Position numbers and translations under genes: made by a program
DNA from: Sanguinoderma infundibulare
Taxonomy: Eukaryota; Basidiomycota; Agaricomycetes; Polyporales; Polyporaceae
Length of the DNA: 64,000 bases
Assembly (NCBI GenBank): GCA_032821775.1
Contig: JAVLRN010000015.1
Coordinates: 496,001 to 560,000 of the forward strand
Reading direction: 5' to 3'
The notes under the pieces: model-generated
The model's input: only the letters and a program-made list of their open reading frames with translations
What the model was told of the DNA's origin: nothing
Database searches by the model: none
Shown here: positions 56,596 through 64,000 of the stretch, one piece after another
How the letters are laid out: the number at the start of each line of letters is the position of its first letter
Position numbering within the stretch: position 1 is the stretch's first letter

Positions 56596-57784
56596 ATGTC
56601 CTCCGTCGCAACGCCCTCTGGCATCGGCGGCCCTCCGATACCCCTAACTATCAACTACGAGCATTGGTTCGATGACGTTCATCTCGCCCTTGTCACCGAG
56701 AACAGTATCGTTTATCGAGTTCGGAGAGCCCGCTTCAAGCCTAGACGTTCCACACGTTTCGCCAAGCTTATCGCCAACGCCACTGCGACAGCGGACAGGG
56801 CGTCGTCGCTCGGTTGTCCTCTCGTAATGCTCGAGCTCGATAGCACCGAGTTAGGGCCTTTCCTGGATCTTCTGATGGACCATGATGCTCGAAAGTGAGT
56901 CAAGCCTTCATCAGTCGTGTCCATCGCTCGCTCGAGCTTCGTACCAGCAAGCTGAAGTGGGAATCCTACAACGAGTACGTCAGTCTCCTGGCCCTAGTAG
57001 TCACAGCAACTTTGTCCTTTAAGCGCTGAACACTTGGGATTACAGCGCTCCAAGCAACCGGAGCACACTCTCCTTCTCCACGCTCGCTCGACTGGCAGAC
57101 GAATTCGGCGTGCCCGAGGTAAAGGATGCCGCTCTCAGCCGCATCAAGCGCTTCTTCTCGTCCCCCAATCCCTCGTCGGCCGCCACACGAGTTTCCGACA
57201 CCGGGACTAGGATGCGTGGTGCGGACGGTGCGGCATGACGGTGGACGCCGGAGACGCCATCGAAGCCGTCAACCTCGCCCACCTCGTGTGCGAACCCAAG
57301 GTGCTTCCTCTCGCGCTGTGCGCGTGCTGCCTCCTCCCCCCGACCCATCTGCGCGACGGCGTCATGCGCGCGGACGGGGCCATCGAGTGGCTCTCCGATG
57401 ACGACTTTGCTAAATGCATGAGCGCCATTCCGTCCCTCCACATCGCCAACCACACGGCCTTCTTGAAGGCGTTCCCGGCCGAATCGGAAGGACGGACGTG
57501 TCAGCGCACCTGGATGCCATCCGAAGGCAATGCTCGGGCCGGGCGGCCCCTACTCGCCGGACCTGCGCGACTTGCTTTCTCCGCTCGAGGCCAAGGTCCT
57601 CCCCTATGATATACTCTGCGAGCTGGCAGACGGATCCCTGCCAGTCTGCAAGAGGTGCAAAAAGCGGCTCCTCGATGGCAGCGAACGGGTGTGCAACGAC
57701 GAGGCGTCTAACCCCGCGAGATATTTCTCTTTGCAAGGTTCGTCCGACACAGTACAGCAATTGTCAACGGTTTCGTTCCCATGA
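56596..57784 (+). pseudogene. BTB/POZ gene D, frame-damaged
   Basis: Exon 1 (56596-56894) has a BTB-like start (YEHWFDDVHLALVTENSIVYRVR). Exon 2 starts near 56977 after ACCAG and ends before GTACGT. Exon 3, after TTACAG at 57046, reads STLARLADEFGVPEVKDAAL. So far all phases agree. The conserved GMTVDAGDAIEAVNLAHLV block that should follow lies in another frame, after an in-frame TAG. Only a 92-nt intron (57119-57210), which would delete a conserved helix, reconnects it. A second shift separates HTAFLKAFPAESEGRTCQ from the tail LPVCKRCKKRLLDG. Two breaks of this kind suggest a decaying gene, although unusual splicing is not excluded. Confidence 0.6.
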
Positions 57785-58395
57785 TACTGAGCTGCTTCGC
57801 GATTCATGACTGACAAATTTCTGAAGAATCCTGGTATCGTGTCAATGAAGGCTTGGGCTGTTACGAAGGGATCAACGAATGGGCAACAGACTAGTTGAAC
57901 CCACCATCAAAAAAGAATGCTGTCGATCCTTCGTATATTCGTGAATTAGAAAGCCTCAATTTATCACAGTTGTTGATTATAATGGAAACTTGGGAAACCT
58001 GCGACGACAGCTGCTGACGGCTGCGTCGATCATCTCCGCTGGTCGCGTCCGAACGATGCCTGTATTCACATCCCACCTGACGCGCGTGAAACAGGAAGTC
58101 CTGCGTGAAAGCCGTTGATGGGTTCAACGGTTGGGTTTGGCGGAAAGAACTCCCCTTACGCCCTGAGGACTTGATCTGAGTGCATATATGCATACACGTA
58201 CGAACTACCGGTACAAACGGTACAACACTACTCGCACTAAACTAGTCAGTCACGACACCGCATAATACAAGCGATGGTAAGCCAGACGTACACGATAAGA
58301 GAAGATTGCATGTGAAGTATAGTACAACACCAACTGCATACGTGAAGTTCCAGTCAGCGAAAGCAAAAAATCCAAACTGTTGGAACATGGGCCGG
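57785..58395. other. Convergent intergenic region
   Basis: 3' flanks of BTB gene D and SLM1; nothing recognised. Confidence 0.45.
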
Positions 58396-60729
58396 TCAGA
58401 GTCCCTCCGTAAACCGGCTCTCATGCCCGGGGTTACCAGCAGGAGGGTTAGCAGCATGCTCCGACTCGGCCTCGACCGCACCCGCGCCCTCATCGTCGGC
58501 AACCGCCCTGGGCCCATCGGGCGTGGGGACGTGTGCGGCACGGCCCTCGGGAGCCTTTTCCTGGCGGCGGCTAAGGCGGCGCGACACATTCCCGTTCTCA
58601 GGCTGCTGGGGACCGTTCGGCTTCTTATCGACCTGCACGCACATCTCTTCATCAGAATGCCAGCCTATCGCGATCCGGAATACTTACCGGGTAGCCATGA
58701 ACGCCATACTCCATGTTGTGTGCCGCGGGACCGTGCGTGTACTCCGGCGGGCCTACCTCCTCCTCCGCGATGTCCCGCGCCTCGACGTACACCGCGTCGT
58801 CCTCGTCCTCGTGCTCCTCGCGCTCCTCCTCGACGCTCGATCCTTCCTCCTCCGACTCCTCCACACTCTCCCCTTCGCCCTCGCTCGTGTACCCGGCCGC
58901 GCGCACCGCCGCGTGCACTGGGCCCGAACGTTCCATCTGCTCACTCGCGACCAGGTAGCGCGCGCAGAGCATCCGGACGTCGTTCCACCACTCCATCATG
59001 TCCTCGTGCGAGCGCGCGCGGAAGGCCCACGCACGCCCCGAGCCGCCGTGCCCGCGCCCGATGATCGAGTCCTTCATGTTCCGGAACGAGCCCGAGTTCG
59101 CGACGCCCGACCCGTCCTTGCGCTCCTCGATGTGGAACTTGTGGCTCTTCGCGCTCGCCGTCGACGGTGGACCGAGCGTGCACATCGGAAGGAAGAGCGA
59201 GAAGAGCGGCTGGTGCGCGAGCGCGGGGTCCGACGACGCGTACTCGTGCAGGAAGCCGGCCGCGGTAAGCACGTAGAACGACTCCTTGTATGCGCGCGTG
59301 TAACGCTTCTTGCGCTCGAGCAGGCCGTCGTGGACCGGGTGAACGCTCGGGTCGTCCTTGCCCGGGTAGTTGATCACCTGCGGGTCGCGGAGCGGCGTCT
59401 CGGGGTCAACGAGGTGGTCCTCGCGCGCCGCGAACGAGATCCACTCGCGGTCGGGAGGAAGCGCCGCCATGTCGTGCTGGAGGTGGCTGAAGAGGTCTGT
59501 AATGCTGCTGTCCATGCGTGACCGCCACTCGGCGAATGTCGCCCACGCAGACTGAACAGCCTGAACGAGAGAGGCCTCGAACATAGCGGAGGATGCCTGC
59601 GTGAGGAGGAGCGATTTCTGAAGCGCATTCTCGGTGTGGACTTGCTTCAAGAGCTGGCGAGCGACAGCCTGGTTGGCTACGAACGGATCCGTCTTCGCGG
59701 TGATGTTGAGCGGAGTGTTCTTGTAGATGGACACGTCAGTGCCGAGGTCCCCGATGAACTTTGCGGATAATTCGCGCTCCTTTGCGACCGCGGTGGCGAG
59801 TTTGCCGGTGTCATTTTGAATGTTCTGCCAGAGAATGATTGAGTATGCGTCACGAATCGAATCACAAACCCAACACGGCAGACGGTTCGGGCACGTAGTT
59901 TACTCAACCAGGTCAGAGTTTCAGGGGAGCAGAGAGACGAGTACGAGCTTGTGTTACAAATCCGGAATGTCTGGCACCTTTCATGGAGACGGGTGGAACT
60001 TAAACACTTTCTGCACGCCCGATTCACCGGGGTCCTGGCCTCGCATTGTGTGTGTAACCCGGCAGGAGGCTACGAAGAGGCTAAATGCGGAGGAAGGGGA
60101 CGGTCCCGCGCGTTCTGAATTGTGTCTGATGCATGGCAGTAGGTATATGGGGACAGCGTGCCGTGTCAAACGCGTTCCACGAGTTGGGGTATGGTCGTAT
60201 GAGGACCCGCGATATGGCAAACAAAATGAACTCACCTTGATATGGGCCTTGATCTCGGTCCTCAACTTCTGGAGGTGCTGCACGATCGACCCCTCGACAG
60301 TGCGACCGAGGTTCGCGTGCTGGTCCGCAATCGCACGCGTCTTGTCGCGCACGCCATAGAAGATGTCCTACGATCCCGAGCAGATCATCAATCACCGCAG
60401 GGCAAACATAGGGGCAGATGACGCACCTGCAGCCCGCCCTCGCCCAAGAACTGGTTGCCCGACCGGAAGGGGACCTGGATGACCCCCGCGAGCCTGGTCA
60501 TCTCGCGCGCGACATTGTTCTCGATGTCGGCGATGCCTTCAAAGTACGAGATGAGCTGCTTGACGATGGCCTTCCATGCGGTGAAGCGTTCGATGAGGAT
60601 GTCCGAGGGACGGAGGTCGTGGGGGGCGATGTTCTTCTTGATGAGCGACTGGGTGCGGGAGGTGGTGGAGCCGCGTCTGCTGGGGCGCGAGACGGAGCTC
60701 GTGCGGGAGATTGAGATGGTCTCGTTCAT
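58396..60729 (-). CDS. SLM1: SLM1-type PH-domain protein, TORC2 effector
   Basis: PtdIns(4,5)P2-binding protein that, in yeast, links plasma-membrane stress and eisosomes to TORC2-Ypk1 and actin. Four exons: 60729-60427, 60367-60236, 59824-58688 and 58632-58396; 602 aa. Introns are 59, 411 and 54 nt. Residues 40-290 form the helical F-BAR-like region (RPSDILIERFTAWKAIVKQL, IENNVAREMTRLAGVIQVPF, DQHANLGRTVEGSIVQHLQ, KERELSAKFIGDLG). Residues about 308-438 are the PH domain, with the basic entry ERKKRYTRAYKESFYVL and final helix MMEWWNDVRMLCARYL. A very acidic stretch follows (about 460-490), with a low-complexity tail. The start is placed at MNETISI because a TATA box lies 48 bp upstream. An earlier in-frame ATG at 60942 would put the TATA inside the coding region. 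Confidence 0.88.
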
Positions 60730-60776
60730 GGGGGGAGGAAGGATGGGTGGGGAGAGGGAAAGGAGGCCGGTGGAAC

Positions 60777-60783
60777 TTATATA
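60777..60783 (-). promoter_or_regulatory. TATA box of SLM1
   Basis: TATATAA on the minus strand, 48 bp upstream of the ATG at 60729. It supports the shorter N-terminus. A TGACGTCA palindrome lies further upstream at 60840-60847. Confidence 0.5.
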
Positions 60784-61007
60784 TGTCACCCCCTGGCCAG
60801 ACGTACGCTCGATGCTTTCCACTGGCGCCCGCGTCTCCCTGACGTCACCATCGCCCATGTCCGAATCCGCTTGCTTACTCGAGATCAACTCCTCAACCTT
60901 ATCAGCACAACGTTTGACCCACATTTCATACAAGTCCTCCATTTGCAGCCGCTATCTATCAGCCTCAGTGACGTCACCGTTAGGCTACACTGCAAGTACT
61001 GTACACT

Positions 61008-62071
61008 TCAGGGAGCAAAGTATTCTTTCAGCGACGCAGGACTCGAGAGACAAAACCGGGTTCCGCTGCCCAGGTTTATGTCAGACAAGCACGAAGTACA
61101 AAGCCGTCCGGAGTACTTCGAATACACCTCAGGCCGTGCCTTCCGAGAACCTATCGGCAGGAACAGGTCGGTCAACACGGCCACATACACCTCCGAATCC
61201 ATCTCGGCGTACATGTCCCTAAACGCCTGCTGGCACCGCTGGCCGTCCACACAGTTCGCCCGTCCGTGTCCGTCCTTGTAGTAAGCGAAGAAGAGCCTCA
61301 CGTCTTGCGCACCTTTTGCCAGCAGCTTAGGGATCGCCTGGGTGCATGTTCGGTAGTCCTCGTCAGAGAGGCTCTCGATGGTGCCATCCTCGCGGGGGAC
61401 TCCGTTGCGCAGATGAAGGGGATCACCCGCACAGCAGAGGTAGAGTGCGAGTGGTGGGACTTGCGGCCTACCGAGCAGCCGCACGAGGTTGACGGCCTCG
61501 AACGCGTCTGTGAGCTCCACCCTAAGACCCAGGCGGTCCTGGTACGACGCCCAAAACGTGTCCCAGCTTTCCCGTGCCAAAGACAGATGGTAGAAAAGGC
61601 TCGAGGGGCCGTTGAAAAACGTTCCGATGCGTTCTGAAGCGAAGTCGACGGCTTCAGCGGCCTGATACTTGTGGCCGATGCGGCAAACCGCTGCCAGCAT
61701 ACGAAACGAGGGCATGAAGTCGCTGCGTAGAAGACTGATGGAACACAGGAATACCGTCAACGATCACAGTTCAATGCGACGGAGGCAAACTACGCAGCTT
61801 ACTTGAAAGCAGGCTTGGTTAGTAGACGGAAGAAGTGGCGGAGGTCCGACGGAGAATCGGAGACGGATACGACATGGCAGCCGTCCATCATCTCAGCGTC
61901 ATCGGGCTGGGAGATGGAAAACATATCCTTGAAGACTGGGGAAACGGAGGACAGGATGCTCTTGTGCAGTCGGAAAGTCGTGTCCCCGGCGATAATAACG
62001 ATGTTGCCATCATCGAACCAAAACTCCTCGTCTTTCTTCGGCTCTTGACCTTGATCAGAGGATCGCGACAT
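61008..62071 (-). CDS. BTB/POZ domain protein E
   Basis: Two exons: 62071-61803 and 61722-61008, intron 80 nt (GTAAGC...ACGCAG); 327 aa. The BTB fold reads EFWFDDGNIVIIAGDTTFRLHK, ILSSVSPVFKDMFSI, then VSVSDSPSDLRHFFRLLTKP. Exon 2 has CRIGHKYQAAEAVDFASERI, AFEAVNLVRLLGRPQVPPLALYLCC, LRNGVPREDGTIESLSDEDYRTC and a cysteine-containing tail. Intron position matches proteins A and B. The ATG at 62071 precedes MSRSSDQG; an in-frame upstream Met at 62161 is less likely. Only 278 bp separate its stop codon from the SLM1 start, so the SLM1 promoter must lie there. Confidence 0.87.
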
Positions 62072-63117
62072 TTGAGGGATGATGCACAATGGGATTGGAT
62101 GCGGATATATTCTGCATGTAGGGCCTGGGATTAATTCAAGTACATAGAGCTCCACTAGCACGTACCACTCGATGTACCTGAAGTTGGGGAAGTACCTTGA
62201 GAGGTAGGAACAGTTGGGGTTAGATCATCCAGTGAAGGCCGGAGACAACCTGTTGGAAGTGCTGCGGCGACACTTGGGGTACGCGTCATCTTTGAGTTTG
62301 CAGACTTACATAAACCTGCCACATGGATAAGACTGTTGGATGGCGGATGCATTAGCATGAGTTGCTTCCAAACCTTATGGCGTAGCCAGTCTTTGAGGGG
62401 CAATGCACGGTATGGACGGTGGCAGGAAACATATATTGACGATACACCATTTGAACATAACGAAGCAACAACGGAGAATACGACAAGCGAGAAGGGATAA
62501 CGTGCCAGATCAGGATGTCCCACCCCTGGTAAGGAAAAGTACGCCCTCGCCGTTTCCGGCGTTCACGAAGATGGCGTGCGCTCCAGCTAGAGGCGGTGTG
62601 TCCGTCTGGGACTTGCGGTAGACTCCTGCGAGAGAAGAAGAGCGTGTCGCAGGGGGACAATAGTGCGAGTCCGGGAAATGAGTTGGAAAAACGAGAGGCG
62701 AAGCGCAGAGAGAGAATTTATATCCCTGTTAAACAGACGCCGGATCCACGTGGCTCCATCGATCGCCGATTAAGGCAGCTGCCGTGCCGATGGCCGTCGT
62801 CTCTCCTCTGAGCTTACGACCTCTCCCCACCGGAGTTGTGCAGGATATTCGGGCGGGGATAGTAGCCGCAGTCTTGCTGAATCTCCACCCTGTGGATATC
62901 TTGACGTGTTAAGTGATATTCCCTCAGACCCGGGCCCTCTCGCTGACTGTAAGATTGATTTACAGGACTTTATAAGCTTACTCCATGCTGCCGGATATTC
63001 GTACACGCGTAGTTTTCAGCTTCTGGCATGGTTGACGGAGGCCGCGGCGGCGTAAGTATCCTACTTGGATAGCCTTCCTGGAACGTGCATACGCGGCGGC
63101 CGAAGAGTCAAATTCGG
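62072..63117. other. Intergenic
   Basis: Promoter of BTB gene E, then about 1 kb with no recognisable gene. Minus-strand frames at 62155-62660 overlap in two registers and match nothing I know. Confidence 0.45.
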
Positions 63118-63753
63118 AACGTGCTGTCAGCATCTTTACGTTCGCCGTCACGTAGTACGTACCACGGGCTACCCTCCGAGCACGACAGCTCTTCTTATTT
63201 CCGTATTCCCTGCCACGGGACGGGAACTACGCCTTCTTCAACATGTCATACAGCCTCGCTGCACTCACATAGGCCACAAGTCTCCGACAGCGACGCTACA
63301 AGGATCGGAAGAACCGGGAGACTGGGCCAACGAACGCTTTCGGATTCCTTTCCGATTGCGCCCCGCATGCACCGTTTTGCTGTGAAAGGCAAGCTCCCTG
63401 CTACTTTACACTTTATGCTCAGATGATCGACCTTGCATTCGTCCGCGTTATTGGCCAGCATCCTAAACATGTGGGCGGGTACATTCGGTGCGGCCATCAT
63501 TCACTCGCATGAGCGCGCAATCAGCATGTTCACAGCACGCCCAGCGCCGCAGCTCCCTTCGACAACGTCCCTTATACTCCACTGCAGCGCATGACCAGGG
63601 CTCCAGAGAGGCGTTATCGTTCAAAAGGTCCGGCCAGAACCTGAGAACCTGGCCTTGGTCCCACGGCGTAATAAGTAAGCATGCGCCGGTCTTGGCGGGC
63701 AGCGGGCTGCCGCTCTCATGCGCAGAAGCTCACACGTTTTCCGCGCGTTGCTC
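63118..63753 (-). repeat. Dispersed repeat, copy C (inverted)
   Basis: Reverse complement of 48505-49115 with many substitutions. Landmarks on the minus strand: GGTCGATCATCTGAGCATAAAG (63412-63433), TGGCCTATGTGAGTGCAG (about 63257-63275) and ATGCTGACAGCACGTTCC (63118-63135). Recognisable over about 0.6 kb. No coding capacity seen. Confidence 0.8.
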
Positions 63754-64000
63754 CTCCAGGCTATTTCGATCGTTAGGCAGCCCTGACATTCCTGGCCAAT
63801 CCGCTCGTCCCTGGAGACAAATCAGGGAAGATTGGCGCCAAGATGCATGTAGTCCGCAGCGGCGAAAGATGATAGACAAGTCTTAAGGCCTGGTGAACCT
63901 CACAAGCTTGAGGGCCAGCAGAGTCAACCGGAGTGACAAGGGTGAGAAAAAGACTCAAGTCCGTCATTTTAATACGGTTTACATATCGTGAGCGCGTAAG
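63754..64000. other. Window end, nothing recognised
   Basis: Short frames only. Confidence 0.4.

Noticed and set aside
60730..60942. Longer SLM1 N-terminus from the ATG at 60942
   Set aside because: It would place the TATATAA element inside the coding sequence; the added residues do not look like an SLM1 start.

Overview
The window is nuclear DNA of a filamentous basidiomycete, most likely an Agaricomycete. Genes are split by many 41-90 nt GT-AG introns with GTRNGT-type donors, the sequence is GC-rich, and intergenic space is littered with gene relics. The content also fits: expanded BTB/POZ proteins, a TVP38-like VTT membrane-protein array, an SLM1-type TORC2 effector, PHO88/SND3, mitochondrial ATP synthase subunit g and cytidine deaminase. 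Exon models come from reading splice sites and reading frames by eye, with no transcript data.

Layout. (1) 1-9268 and 17772-26991 are two direct copies of a segment of at least 9.2 kb. Each carries a RING-finger gene and a member of an unrecognised gene family (here 'family U'). The edges differ at about 30 positions plus a 48-bp indel, whereas all reading frames in the 7-kb core are identical. (2) The 8.5-kb spacer (9269-17771) holds a partial TPR gene, two hypothetical genes, a frameshifted gene and fragments of a RING gene, a VTT gene and one of the hypothetical genes. (3) 27-32 kb: a decayed GST, a C2H2 zinc-finger gene and a third family-U gene. (4) 32.6-37.5 kb: cytidine deaminase and ATP synthase g, divergently transcribed, then two tandem BTB genes and a BTB relic. 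(5) 38-51.7 kb: four tandem VTT-domain (TVP38-like) genes on the minus strand, with a duplicated intergenic block and a dispersed repeat. (6) 54.9-62.1 kb: PHO88/SND3, a damaged BTB gene, SLM1 and an intact BTB gene. (7) 62.1-64 kb: no recognisable gene and a third copy of the dispersed repeat.

Functionally, the housekeeping genes cover ER protein targeting (SND3), plasma-membrane/TORC2 signalling (SLM1), pyrimidine salvage (CDD) and oxidative phosphorylation (ATP20). They sit among lineage-specific, duplicating families (BTB, VTT, RING, family U). The most striking biology is the family turnover: a segmental duplication broken exactly at a splice donor, a VTT array with unusual first exons and one member carrying a 7-bp frame-breaking deletion, and several families at different stages of decay. 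The source may be dikaryotic, so the large duplication could partly be an assembly artefact and should be checked with long reads.
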